A stretch of DNA of 64,000 nucleotides, taken from positions 248,001 through 312,000 of the forward strand of contig NZ_JONN01000001.1 of NCBI RefSeq assembly GCF_000711715.1. Direction: 5' to 3'. Below, one piece after another: positions 25,485 to 33,828 of the stretch; positions within the stretch are counted from its first letter, which is position 1; every line of letters starts with the position of its first letter. This stretch comes from Sphingomonas astaxanthinifaciens DSM 22298 (GTDB lineage: Bacteria; Pseudomonadota; Alphaproteobacteria; Sphingomonadales; Sphingomonadaceae). The position numbers were made by a program, and so were the translations under genes. The notes beneath the pieces were generated by a model. That model did no database searches. It was not told the DNA's origin and worked only from the letters and a program-made list of their open reading frames with translations.

Positions 25485-26429
25485 ATGCGCACCCGCCAGC
25501 TCGGCAGCAGCGACCTTCACGTCTCCGAGATCGCGTTGGGCTCGTGGCTGACCTATGGCGTCGGGGTCGAGGCCGATGCCGCCCGCCGCTGCCTCGACGC
25601 CGCCTTCGACGCCGGGATCAATTTCATCGACACCGCCAACGTCTACGGCGGCGGCGCGGCCGAGCGCTTCCTCGGCGAGGCGCTCGCCGACCGGCCGCGT
25701 GACAGCTATGTCCTTGCGACCAAGCTCTTCTTCCCGATGTCCGATACCGACAAGGGGCTGTCGCGCGCGCAGGTCCTGAAGCAAATCGACGCCTCGCTGA
25801 GCCGCCTCAAGACGACCCACGTCGATCTCTACCAGTGCCACCGCTACGACTGGGACACCCCGCTCGAGGAGACGATGCAGGCACTGACCGAGGTCGTCCA
25901 GGCGGGCAAGACGCGCTACATCGGCTTCTCCGAATGGCCGGCCGACCGGATCAAGGCGGCGATCGAAATGGCGGGGGTCGAGAAGTTCGTCTCGAGCCAG
26001 CCGCAATATTCGCTCCTCCACCGCGATCCCGAGGACGAGGTCATTCCGCTCTGTGCCGCGAACGGGATCAGTCAGATCGTCTGGTCGCCGCTCGGGCAGG
26101 GGGTCCTGACCGGCAAGTACAAGCCGGGCGAGGCGCCGCCCGAGGGCAGCCGCGCCAAGAGCGACGAGATGGGCGGCTACATCAAGGGGCTCATGACCCC
26201 TGCGAACCTTCAGGCGGTCCAGGAATTGAAGCCGCTCGCCGAGGAAGCCGGCCTCAGCCTTACCCAGTTCGCGCTCGCCTGGGTCCTACGCGAACCCAAT
26301 GTCGCCTCGGCGATCATCGGCGCCAGCCGGCCCGAGCAGGTCCACGAAAATGCCGCCGCCTCGGGCGCCAAGGTCGACCCGGCGCTGTTCGCCAAGGCCG
26401 AGGAGATTATCGCGAAGGCGCGGGGCTGA
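25485..26429 (+). CDS. Aldo/keto reductase (voltage-gated K channel beta-subunit-like)
   Basis: The 314-residue TIM-barrel protein has AKR features: MRTRQLGSSDLHVSEIALGSWLTYG, the catalytic aspartate and tyrosine in FIDTANVYGGGAAERFLGEAL, the lysine in VLATKLFF, and the histidine in LYQCHRYDWDTPLEETMQAL. Order and spacing place it with the AKR7/Kv-beta-like branch. It would reduce aldehydes or ketones with NADPH. A CAGGAG Shine-Dalgarno lies before the ATG. Its end overlaps the convergent sterol desaturase-like gene by 23 nt. Confidence 0.92.
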   Translation: MRTRQLGSSDLHVSEIALGSWLTYGVGVEADAARRCLDAAFDAGINFIDTANVYGGGAAERFLGEALADRPRDSYVLATKLFFPMSDTDKGLSRAQVLKQIDASLSRLKTTHVDLYQCHRYDWDTPLEETMQALTEVVQAGKTRYIGFSEWPADRIKAAIEMAGVEKFVSSQPQYSLLHRDPEDEVIPLCAANGISQIVWSPLGQGVLTGKYKPGEAPPEGSRAKSDEMGGYIKGLMTPANLQAVQELKPLAEEAGLSLTQFALAWVLREPNVASAIIGASRPEQVHENAAASGAKVDPALFAKAEEIIAKARG

Positions 26430-27246
26430 CCGCCCGCGGCGCTTCCGCATGCGGGGGCGGGGGTGGGCACAGATACGACCACATTCCGCGCGGCTCTCGC
26501 ACATAATCGAGGCCGGTCTTCGGATATTCGTCGGGCCCGGGATGATGCGCGGTCCCGAACAGCGTGTCGAGGAACGAGAAGTAGAAGGCGAAATTGCGGT
26601 TCCAGTGCCGCTCTTCGATCGAATGATGGACACGGTGGAACGCCGGCTCGACGAACAGCCACTTGAACGGTCCGAACCGCAGCCGCGTGTTGGCATGCGC
26701 CAGCTGCCCGACCACGCCGACCATCGCAGCCATGATCGCCACTTGTGGCTCGCTCACCGCGAACAGCAGGTTCACCGGAACCGTGAGGAGCGGGATGCGG
26801 AGGAAATTCTCCGACAGGTGATGATAGGAATTGAAGAAATTCAGTTCTTCGATCGAGTGGTGGACCGAATGCAGGCGCCACAGGAACGGCACTTTGTGCT
26901 GCAGCCGGTGAAAGCCATAATAGCCGACGTCGTAGACGAGAATGCCGGCCAGCGGCGCCACCGTATATCCGGCTGCGACGATCAGCGGGTTCGGCGAATG
27001 GATCGTCTGCGCGAGATCGATGCTGAAGAGCGGTCGCAGGTCGCCCAGGCGCATCAGCCATTGGGTAAGCTCGCTGGCCACGACCGCAGCCGTGAGTGAC
27101 AGGAGCGAAAAGAACAGGCCGCGCACCCGCGACCGCATCGATTGGGGTTCGGCCGCGAATTTCAGCTCGATGATCGTGAGGAGCAGGCCCCACATGACGA
27201 AGGTCGCGAAGACGCCAACGACATTGCCAAAGACTTCCGGACGCAC
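26407..27246 (-). CDS. Sterol desaturase / fatty acid hydroxylase family membrane protein
   Basis: The 279-residue membrane protein has at least four hydrophobic segments (VFATFVMWGLLLTIIELKF, LFFSLLSLTAAVVASELTQWL, LIVAAGYTVAPLAGILVYDVGYYG, and a later one) and the three histidine clusters of the di-iron family: FHRLQHK, RLHSVHHSIEELNFFNSYHHL, and FHRVHHSIEERHWNRNF. Members hydroxylate or desaturate lipids. In this order such enzymes can act on sterols, carotenoids or fatty acids, and the substrate is not clear here. The C-terminus ends in a proline stretch and SPAPSR. Confidence 0.88.
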   Translation of the reverse strand: MRPEVFGNVVGVFATFVMWGLLLTIIELKFAAEPQSMRSRVRGLFFSLLSLTAAVVASELTQWLMRLGDLRPLFSIDLAQTIHSPNPLIVAAGYTVAPLAGILVYDVGYYGFHRLQHKVPFLWRLHSVHHSIEELNFFNSYHHLSENFLRIPLLTVPVNLLFAVSEPQVAIMAAMVGVVGQLAHANTRLRFGPFKWLFVEPAFHRVHHSIEERHWNRNFAFYFSFLDTLFGTAHHPGPDEYPKTGLDYVREPRGMWSYLCPPPPPHAEAPRAVSPAPSR

Positions 27247-27297
27247 GCGACAGGCCCTCGAACACGGGATGAGCGCGCTCTTTCTGTCATCGTCGGG

Positions 27298-28047
27298 CTA
27301 AGGTTTCGTTACCTCCGCTCCGTCGTCGGCCTGCCCATATTTGCTCTCGATGAAGCGACCCTGCGTCTCGAAGGCGTCCATGTCGCGCTTGGCCAGGCGC
27401 TCGCTCACTTCGCCCAGCGCGACGCGGCTGGCCTGCAGACTCTCGACGAGGCGCTGGTCGACGGTCTTGCCCTCGGCATCGACTTCCCTGCGGAAGGCGG
27501 GAGGCACATTGGCATAGCGGTCGATCAGGCCGGGCAGGTGGACGCTCATCAGCCGCCGCGCGTCCTGCGCATCGGGATCGAGCGTGTCGGTCCGCTCGAG
27601 CGTCTGCTTCAGCGTGCCGAGCTCGGCGGTGATCGCGTCGATCACCGTCTGCGCCGGTGCGGGGAGAGCCCGACGGCTGCGGTAGAGATAGGAATCGAAG
27701 CGCTGGACCATTTCGCCGTTGGGAACGTCCTTCGGCACGGTCGGAAGCGCGGTCTCCTCGCGGCTCCCCCAGAAAAACAGCAGGCCGGCGATCGCCACCG
27801 CCAGCATGACCGCGCCGAGGAAGCCGAACAGGCCGATCGGCGTGACCAGCCCGATCAGGATCACGGCGATGCTGCTGATCAGCAGCGCGAACACCGCATT
27901 GCGGGTCGCGCGGCCGTAGCGGCGGAGCGACCGCTGCCGCTCGCGCCGGGCCTGCATGGCGACCGGCCCCTCGCGCTCGTCGATCACCGTCATGACCCGG
28001 TCGAACCGGGCCAGCGCCTTGCTGACCTTCTCGTCGGTCTCGCTCAC
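27298..28047 (-). CDS. XpaC-like (5-bromo-4-chloroindolyl phosphate hydrolysis) membrane protein
   Basis: This 249-residue protein has a basic N-terminal region (RRERQRSLRRYGRATRN), two adjacent membrane helices (VFALLISSIAVILIGLVTPIG and LFGFLGAVMLAVAIAGLLFFW), and a helical cytoplasmic C-terminal part. It matches the XpaC family that is repeatedly paired with TelA. The GTG start overlaps the TelA stop by 4 nt (GTGA), so the two are coupled. The family name comes from an enzyme assay and is probably misleading. Its biological role is unsettled; an envelope-stress function with TelA is the usual suggestion. Confidence 0.85.
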   Translation of the reverse strand: MSETDEKVSKALARFDRVMTVIDEREGPVAMQARRERQRSLRRYGRATRNAVFALLISSIAVILIGLVTPIGLFGFLGAVMLAVAIAGLLFFWGSREETALPTVPKDVPNGEMVQRFDSYLYRSRRALPAPAQTVIDAITAELGTLKQTLERTDTLDPDAQDARRLMSVHLPGLIDRYANVPPAFRREVDAEGKTVDQRLVESLQASRVALGEVSERLAKRDMDAFETQGRFIESKYGQADDGAEVTKP

Positions 28048-29261
28048 TTCACGTCGAGCGGCGTGAAGGCCGGGGCCGCTTCCAGCTTGGCCTGGTTGGC
28101 GCCTTCGGCCCGGGCGATGTAGCCGCGGCTCTTCTCGACCTCGTTGCCGAGCGTGGTCACCGTCTGCTTCATGTTCTCGAGCGCTTTCAGCTTGAAGCTG
28201 TCGATCGAGTCCATCGTGTCGTAGATGTTCTGGAAGGCGCGCTGCAGCGTCTCCAGCGGAATGGTCGAGCTCGCCGCCTGCTCGTGGATCGCGGCCGATT
28301 GCGTCTTCAGCAGCGTGCCCGTCGAATCGATCATGTTGGCGGTCGTCGCGTTGAGCGCCGTCACCTGCTCGAGCACCAGCTTCTGGTTGGTCAGCGCCTG
28401 CGCGACCGTCACCGCGGTCCTGAGCGCCGCAACGGTGGTGGTCGAGGCCCGGTCGACGCCCTTCACCAGTTCGACATTGTTCTTCTTGACGATGTCGAGC
28501 GCGAGATAGCCCTGCACCGTCACCGCCATCTGGGTGAGGAGATCGGTGGTCCGCTGGCGGGTATAGAAAAGCGCGGTCTCGCGGATCGCCTTGGCCTTGG
28601 CCGGTTCGGTCGCGTCGAGCTCGTTGGCCTTCTCCTCGAGCTTGGCGTCGAGCGTCTTGGAGATGTGCACCATCTGCTCGAGCTTGTGCATCGTCTTCCA
28701 CAGGTTCGACCGCTCGGTGTCGATCGCGGCATTGTCCATCAGCAACTCGTCCTTGCCGCTCTGCAGCCGGGCGAGGATCGCGCTGATGTGGGTCTGCGCG
28801 CTCTGATACTGGCGGAAATAGCCCTTGATCGACTTGCCGAAGGGGATGATCCCGAACAGCTTGCGGCCGGGCGAGAGCGCGCCATTGCGCTTGGGATCGA
28901 GCTCCTCGACCGTGGTCCGCAGCTGGGTCAGGTCGGCGCCGATCCCGGTGTCGCTGTCGATCGCCTTGACCGGCCGGTCGAGGAAGCGGTTGGACGCGCC
29001 GGCCGCCTCGGCGATCTCCTTGCGGCCCATCGCGGTCAGCTGGTCGACCTTCTTGCCGAAGTCGGGGCTGTTGCTGTCGAGCGCGACCAGCTCGTCGACG
29101 AAGCCGTCGACCTTCTGCTCGAGCTGAGAGCGCTCGGCGTCCTTCAGTGGCACCAGCCCGGCGGCTTCCTGCGGGACGACCGCCTGCAACGCGTCGGGCG
29201 GATCGAGCTTCAGCTTGGTCGCGGTCCCGGTCACGGTCTCGGTTGCACTGGTCGCCATCAT
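28044..29261 (-). CDS. telA: Toxic anion resistance protein TelA family
   Basis: The 405-residue all-helical protein belongs to the TelA/KlaA group named for tellurite resistance: DFGKKVDQLTAMGRKEI, FGIIPFGKSIKGYFRQYQSAQTHISAIL, RTTDLLTQMAVTVQGYLALDIVKKNNVELVKGVDRASTTTVAALRTAVTVAQALTNQKLVLEQV. It has no catalytic motif and resembles membrane-associated coiled-coil or scaffold proteins. It is encoded with XpaC, as in many bacteria. No ter genes or phage-defence genes are next to it, so a specific tellurite role is not supported by context. Confidence 0.9.
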   Translation of the reverse strand: MMATSATETVTGTATKLKLDPPDALQAVVPQEAAGLVPLKDAERSQLEQKVDGFVDELVALDSNSPDFGKKVDQLTAMGRKEIAEAAGASNRFLDRPVKAIDSDTGIGADLTQLRTTVEELDPKRNGALSPGRKLFGIIPFGKSIKGYFRQYQSAQTHISAILARLQSGKDELLMDNAAIDTERSNLWKTMHKLEQMVHISKTLDAKLEEKANELDATEPAKAKAIRETALFYTRQRTTDLLTQMAVTVQGYLALDIVKKNNVELVKGVDRASTTTVAALRTAVTVAQALTNQKLVLEQVTALNATTANMIDSTGTLLKTQSAAIHEQAASSTIPLETLQRAFQNIYDTMDSIDSFKLKALENMKQTVTTLGNEVEKSRGYIARAEGANQAKLEAAPAFTPLDVK

Positions 29262-29427
29262 TCTCCCCTTCTCGAGGCCAGCATGGCGAGGGTGCCTGCC
29301 CGGCGCAAGAAGCTCGGGTGTTTTATAGGAATAGCACAGCGCGGCTTCAACCCGCGCTTGAGGTCAACGCTTCGTTAACCGTGCTTCCAAGCATTTCGCT
29401 CACCTTACCGGCGCTAGGGAAGGCCCC

Positions 29428-30801
29428 ATGTTTCATCTCGCGAGGCGTTCCATGCTGCGATTGCTTAAGAAGCTCCGGCGCAACGAGCGCGGAAACGTGC
29501 TCATCCTGACCGCGGCCGCAATGCCCTTGCTGATCGGGTCGGCGGGGCTAGCGGTCGATACCATCCAGTGGACCCTGTGGAAGCGCCAGCTCCAGCGCGC
29601 GGCCGACTCGGCGGCGATCGCCGGGGTCTACCAGCGCGTCCAGGGCGCCGACCTCACCGGCGTCCAGTCGGCGGTGACCCGCGACCTCAGCTTCAACCAG
29701 AACACCGGGATCGCGCTGGTCAGCGGCTATCCCACCGTGGACATTTCCGCCGACACCAGCGCATCGACCACCCAGGAAGTGCAGGTGACGCTCGGGATCC
29801 AGAAGGCGCTGACCTTCAGCTCGATCTTCATGGCCCAGGCCCCGATCATCGTCGCCAGCGCGCGAGCCGCGAGCGTCCCGGGTACCGACGAATATTGCCT
29901 TGTCAGCCTCGAGAACAACGCCGGCAATACCGGGATCACCTTCACCGGCAACAGCGGCGTCGAGATGGATTGCAGCGCGATCAGCAATTCGCCCTCGTCC
30001 AACTCGGCCGTGGCGCGCGGCAGCAGCATGTTCAAGGCACCGTCGGTGGCGGCGGTCGGGGGCATCCAGCGCTCGGCCAACTTCCAGGTCGATCGCTACG
30101 AGCCCTATGTGCCCGCACTTGCGGACCCTTATGCCAACGTCAGTCCGAGTCAGGCCGACCTCAACAGCAAATGCCCGGCCGGGAACAGCGGCAATGGCAA
30201 TGGCAATGGCAACGGCAACAATAGCAATACCGCGCTCGACGAGAACACGTCCATTCCCACCGGCCAGACGGTGTTCTGCTACAACAGCCTCAGCGTCGGC
30301 GCCAACCGGACGCTGACGCTTCCCTCGGGGACCTATTACATCAATGGCGGCGATGCCTTCATCCAGGGCAATCTCAGCTGCACCGCCTGCACGATCGTCC
30401 TGACCAACAAGGATTCGTCGGCGACGGCGTCGATCGGCCAGTTCAAGGTCAACGCCAGCAGCAACATCAACATCTCGCCCCCGACGGGCGGGTGCACGCT
30501 GGGCACGGCGGGCTGCTTCAAGGGCATCAGCATCTACCAGGATCGCCGGGCCGTCGACAGCAACCAGACCAACAAGATCAACGGCAACAGCGCCTCGCGA
30601 ATCCTCGGCTCGGTCTATTTCCCCAAGCAGGAGATCGACTACAACGGGACCGGGACCAGCGACTTCATCTGCACCCGTCTCATCGGGCGCCGGGTGACCT
30701 TCAGCGGCAACAGCGGCATCACCAACAAGTTCAAGGCCGATTGCGGCGGCTCGGGGATCGACGCGATCATCGGCGGCCGCCGCGTGAGGCTCATCGCATG
30801 A
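29428..30801 (+). CDS. TadG-like pilus assembly/secreted protein
   Basis: The 457-residue protein begins with a TadG-type helix region (RRNERGNVLILTAAAMPLLIGSAGLAVDTIQWTLW) that anchors it in the inner membrane, followed by QRAADSAAIAG. The rest is exported: a Cys-rich, Ser/Asn/Gly-rich domain of beta character (TFTGNSGVEMDC, GTYYINGGDAFIQG, ITNKFKADCG). A GN hexanucleotide repeat lies at 30190-30219. An alternative ATG is at 29452. It heads a three-gene TadG-TadE-TadE set, translationally coupled to the next gene by ATGA. No other tad genes are present. Confidence 0.86.
   Translation: MFHLARRSMLRLLKKLRRNERGNVLILTAAAMPLLIGSAGLAVDTIQWTLWKRQLQRAADSAAIAGVYQRVQGADLTGVQSAVTRDLSFNQNTGIALVSGYPTVDISADTSASTTQEVQVTLGIQKALTFSSIFMAQAPIIVASARAASVPGTDEYCLVSLENNAGNTGITFTGNSGVEMDCSAISNSPSSNSAVARGSSMFKAPSVAAVGGIQRSANFQVDRYEPYVPALADPYANVSPSQADLNSKCPAGNSGNGNGNGNGNNSNTALDENTSIPTGQTVFCYNSLSVGANRTLTLPSGTYYINGGDAFIQGNLSCTACTIVLTNKDSSATASIGQFKVNASSNINISPPTGGCTLGTAGCFKGISIYQDRRAVDSNQTNKINGNSASRILGSVYFPKQEIDYNGTGTSDFICTRLIGRRVTFSGNSGITNKFKADCGGSGIDAIIGGRRVRLIA
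30190..30219 (+). repeat. GGCAAT/GGCAAC hexanucleotide tandem repeat inside the TadG-like gene
   Basis: Five 6-nt units in a row (three GGCAAT, two GGCAAC) encode a Gly-Asn linker. The unit length keeps the frame, so copy-number slippage would only vary the linker length of an exported protein. Confidence 0.75.
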
Positions 30802-31274
30802 TCAGGCTGTTTCAGAGGCTTCGCTCCGACGAGCGCGGAGCGGCGGTGATCGAGCTCGCTCTCGCCGCGCCGATCCTCGCGACGCTCGTCATCGGCATCG
30901 TCGACATCTCCAACGCCTATTCGCGCAAGCTCAGCCTCGAGCAGGCGGCGCAGCGCGCGATGGAGAAGATCATGCAGACGACCGACGACGACACGGTTGA
31001 CACCACGGTGACGAAGGACATCGAGGACGCGGCGGGGATCCCGGCGGCCAGCATCACGATGACCACCAAGCTCTTCTGCACCAGCCGCTCGACCGGCGTG
31101 GTGACCCAGAAGTCGAATTTCACCGACGACTGCAACGGCGCGACCGAGTGGGAATCGCGCTACATCGAGATCACCGCGGTGGACGAGTTCCAGCCGATGT
31201 TCCCGATCAAGTTCGGCGCCAATGCCAACGGCAAATACCCGATCCGGGTCAAGGTGGGGATGCGCACGCAATGA
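30798..31274 (+). CDS. TadE-family pilus assembly protein
   Basis: The 158-residue protein has the TadE signature near its start (RSDERGAAVIELALAAPILATLVIGIVDISNAYSRKLSLEQAAQRA), meaning a short cytoplasmic part, one membrane helix and an exported helical region. Two Cys (FCTSRS and DDCNG) could form a disulfide. TadE proteins are pseudopilin-like components of Flp pili. The ATGA overlap at 30798-30801 couples it to TadG, and its stop overlaps the next TadE start in the same way. The trio is isolated from a normal tad locus, so it may work in a pilus encoded elsewhere. Confidence 0.88.
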   Translation: MIRLFQRLRSDERGAAVIELALAAPILATLVIGIVDISNAYSRKLSLEQAAQRAMEKIMQTTDDDTVDTTVTKDIEDAAGIPAASITMTTKLFCTSRSTGVVTQKSNFTDDCNGATEWESRYIEITAVDEFQPMFPIKFGANANGKYPIRVKVGMRTQ

Positions 31275-31744
31275 CCAGCCCGAGCGCCCTCCGCCGGCTG
31301 CTGCGCGACGAGCGCGGCGCGACCGTGGTCGAATTCGCCTTCGCCTTTCCGGCGCTGATCGTCCTCATCTATGCCATCGCCCAGCTCGGCATGGTCTATC
31401 GTGCGATGAGCGGTATCCAGCACGCGCTCGGTGAAGGCGCTCGCGTGGCCACGGTGTGGAAGCAGCCAGCCGTCACCAATGCCCAGATCAAGGCCGAGAT
31501 GGACGCCACGGTCTATGGCATCGGGCCAGGCACCTTCAACGTCGAGACGCCCAAGGCGGGCGTGACCAGCACCGGGATCAAGTTCCTGCTGCTCAAGGTC
31601 ACCTATACCCAGCCGACGAGCCTGCTGCTCTTCCCCGGGCCGACCGTCTCGGTCTCCCGCGAGAAGCGTGTTTACCTCGCCGAGCAGGGCGGTGCGGCGC
31701 CTTGCACCGTCAGCGGAACGGCGACCTTCTGTATCGCCAGCTAG
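31271..31744 (+). CDS. TadE-family pilus assembly protein (second copy)
   Basis: The 157-residue protein shows the same architecture as the preceding TadE: RDERGATVVEFAFAFPALIVLIYAIAQLGMVYRAMSGIQHALGEGARVA, then a beta-rich exported part ending in APCTVSGTATFCIAS with two Cys. It is coupled to the previous gene by ATGA. The stop overlaps the convergent enoyl-CoA hydratase gene by 4 nt. The two TadE copies are different in their exported domains, so they are probably distinct subunits rather than a recent duplication. Confidence 0.88.
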   Translation: MTSPSALRRLLRDERGATVVEFAFAFPALIVLIYAIAQLGMVYRAMSGIQHALGEGARVATVWKQPAVTNAQIKAEMDATVYGIGPGTFNVETPKAGVTSTGIKFLLLKVTYTQPTSLLLFPGPTVSVSREKRVYLAEQGGAAPCTVSGTATFCIAS

Positions 31745-32505
31745 GCCTTGGCCGCGCGGGCGGCGAAGAAGGCCATGATCTGCTGTTTGACCTCGTCCGA
31801 GGTCAGCCGCTCGGAGAAATGGCCATTTTCCCAGTCCATCCGCTCGAGCACCTCGTCGTGCTTGGTCCCGCGCAGCAGCCGCTGCGTCAGCCGTAGCGCC
31901 TGGGGCGGCCGCGACAGCAGGGTCGCGACGACCTTGCCCAGCGCCTCGTCGAGGCCGCCCGCCGGCGCGCGGTGGGTGACGAGCCCGAAGCGCTCGGCCT
32001 CCTCGACCCCGAACGGCTCGCCCAGCAGCAGATATTTGGCTGCGAGCTGACGCCCGGCCAGCCGCGGCAGGATCAGCGAACTCGCCGCTTCGGGCACCAG
32101 CCCAAGCTCGGTGAAGGGCATCTTGAAGCGCGTGCCTTCCTCGGCGACGACGAGGTCGCAGTGGAACAGCATGGTCGTACCGATGCCCACCGCATTGCCG
32201 TGCACCGCGGCGATGATCGGGACCTGGTTGGTCGCCAGCGCCCTGAGCAGCCGCCACACCGGAATGTCGGTCTGCCCGTCCTGCGGCAGCTCGTTCGTGA
32301 AGTCGGCGAGGTCGTTGCCGCCGGTGAAGTCGACGCCCTCGCCCTCGAGCGTGATGACCCGGATCCCCTCGTCGTCCTGCGCCTGCCCAATCGCGTCGGC
32401 GAGGGCGGCATACATGGCGACCGTGATCGCGTTGCGGCGTTCGGGCCGGTTCAGCAGCAGGCGGAGGTGAGCGCCCTTGCGCTCGATGCGGACGTGCTCG
32501 GTCAT
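31741..32505 (-). CDS. Enoyl-CoA hydratase/isomerase (crotonase family)
   Basis: The 254-residue crotonase-fold protein has an oxyanion-hole loop (FTGGNDLADF), the second oxyanion segment (AAVHGNAVGIGTTMLFHCDLVVA), and FTELGLVPEAASSLILPRLAG. The PEAASS context resembles enoyl-CoA delta-isomerases, which use one catalytic Glu, more than two-Glu hydratases, so an isomerase-type role is plausible. It is convergent with the TadE genes and has a 64-nt gap to the divergent aldolase. The reaction cannot be fixed from sequence alone. Confidence 0.87.
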   Translation of the reverse strand: MTEHVRIERKGAHLRLLLNRPERRNAITVAMYAALADAIGQAQDDEGIRVITLEGEGVDFTGGNDLADFTNELPQDGQTDIPVWRLLRALATNQVPIIAAVHGNAVGIGTTMLFHCDLVVAEEGTRFKMPFTELGLVPEAASSLILPRLAGRQLAAKYLLLGEPFGVEEAERFGLVTHRAPAGGLDEALGKVVATLLSRPPQALRLTQRLLRGTKHDEVLERMDWENGHFSERLTSDEVKQQIMAFFAARAAKA

Positions 32506-32569
32506 AGACCCATCTGTGCCTTGCCGCTAAGCGACACGCAACCGCAGCCTCCAGACCAGGACCCGTCTC

Positions 32570-33223
32570 ATGAAGTTCTTCGCCGACACCGCCGACCTCG
32601 CCGACATCCGCGAGCTCATGGACACCGGCCTGCTCGACGGTGTGACCACCAATCCGAGCCTCGTCCGCAAGGCGGGCGGCGACTTCATCGAGACCGTCCG
32701 CGAGATCGCCGCCATCTGCCCCGGCCCGGTCTCGGCCGAGGTCGTCGCGCTCGACCATGAGGGCATGATGCGCGAGGCCGAGGTCCTCCGGAAGATCGCC
32801 GACAACATCGCCATCAAGGTCCCGTTGACGCTCGACGGGCTCAAGACCTGCAAGGCGCTGACCAGCGATGGCACGATGGTCAACGTCACCCTCTGCTTCT
32901 CGGCCAACCAGGCGCTGCTCGCGGCCAAGGCCGGCGCGACCTTCATCTCGCCCTTCGTCGGCCGCCACGACGATGTCGGCTATCCCGGCATGGAGCTGAT
33001 CGCCGACATCCGCATCATCTACGACAATTACGACTTCGGGACCGAGATCCTGGTCGCGAGCGTGCGCAACCCGATCCACGTCCACGAGAGCGCCAAGCTC
33101 GGCGCCGACGTGATGACCGCACCGCCCGCCGTCATCAAGCAGCTGTTCAACCATCCGCTGACCGACAAGGGCATCGCCGCCTTCCTCAAGGACTGGGAAG
33201 CGACCGGCCAGAAGATCGGCTGA
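32570..33223 (+). CDS. fsa: Transaldolase-like fructose-6-phosphate aldolase
   Basis: The 217-residue protein has the compact TalB/FSA fold: [48 protein letters not shown], the Schiff-base lysine in [19 protein letters not shown], and [20 protein letters not shown]. Length and motifs fit the small transaldolase/FSA group, usually annotated as transaldolase in Alphaproteobacteria. It either transfers dihydroxyacetone in the pentose phosphate route or cleaves fructose-6-P. It lies 47 nt upstream of the DUF484 gene. Confidence 0.93.
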   Translation: MKFFADTADLADIRELMDTGLLDGVTTNPSLVRKAGGDFIETVREIAAICPGPVSAEVVALDHEGMMREAEVLRKIADNIAIKVPLTLDGLKTCKALTSDGTMVNVTLCFSANQALLAAKAGATFISPFVGRHDDVGYPGMELIADIRIIYDNYDFGTEILVASVRNPIHVHESAKLGADVMTAPPAVIKQLFNHPLTDKGIAAFLKDWEATGQKIG

Positions 33224-33270
33224 GCGCAAGGCCACTGGACGTTAACCCTTGTCGGCATAGAATCGCCGGC

Positions 33271-33828
33271 ATGGGACAGCTCCTCTCCTTCGAGGATCAT
33301 GCGCTGGCGCGGCTTCGTGCCCGTGCCGAGGCGGCCGAAGAGGCGCGCGAGGATTTGCTCGCTTTCGCCCGCGGCCAGACGGGCGCAGTCGCCGCGATCC
33401 ATCTCGCCGTGCTCGCCGCCCTCGACGCGACCGACTTCGACCACCTGCTCCACGTCGTGGTGCAGGAGTGGCCGCTGATCCTCGGGCTCGACGCGGTTGC
33501 GCTCGGCCTGATCGTCGGGGACCGCGGCTTCCGGGTCGACAGCTCGGGCGTCCAGCATTGCGAGGCGGCACTGCTACGCCAGTGGATGGACCAGCCCGAG
33601 CCGGTTGAGCTTCGTACCGTGAGCCGCGGCCACGCCCTGTTCGGCCCGGCGTGCGACCTGATCGGCGCCGAAGCTCTGGTGCGGCTTCCGGACGCCGTTC
33701 CCGAGGCGCTGCTGTTGCTCGGCCAGCGCGGCAGCCAGCCGCTCGACGGCCGCCACGGCTCGGAATTGCTGCTGTTCCTCGGCGCTGCGCTGGCGTCTAT
33801 ACTGCGCCGGTGGACGCTCAACCCCTGA
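33271..33828 (+). CDS. DUF484 family protein
   Basis: The 185-residue protein matches DUF484: an N-terminal helix (SFEDHALARLRARAEAAEEAREDLLAFARGQTGAVAAIHLAVLAALDATDFDHLLHVV) followed by a GAF-like alpha/beta domain ending GSELLLFLGAALASILRRW. DUF484 genes sit immediately before xerC in many proteobacteria, as here, where the xerC GTG overlaps its last 19 nt. The function is unknown. The overlap points to joint expression. Confidence 0.88.
   Translation: MGQLLSFEDHALARLRARAEAAEEAREDLLAFARGQTGAVAAIHLAVLAALDATDFDHLLHVVVQEWPLILGLDAVALGLIVGDRGFRVDSSGVQHCEAALLRQWMDQPEPVELRTVSRGHALFGPACDLIGAEALVRLPDAVPEALLLLGQRGSQPLDGRHGSELLLFLGAALASILRRWTLNP

Noticed and set aside
27298..28701. A single 467-residue protein containing XpaC
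   Set aside because: The first 218 residues are out-of-frame TelA; the XpaC protein starts at the GTG overlapping the TelA stop at 28047.
31160..33235. A 691-residue minus-strand open frame across the TadE, enoyl-CoA hydratase and aldolase genes
   Set aside because: It crosses genes with clear families in other frames and has shadow-like composition.
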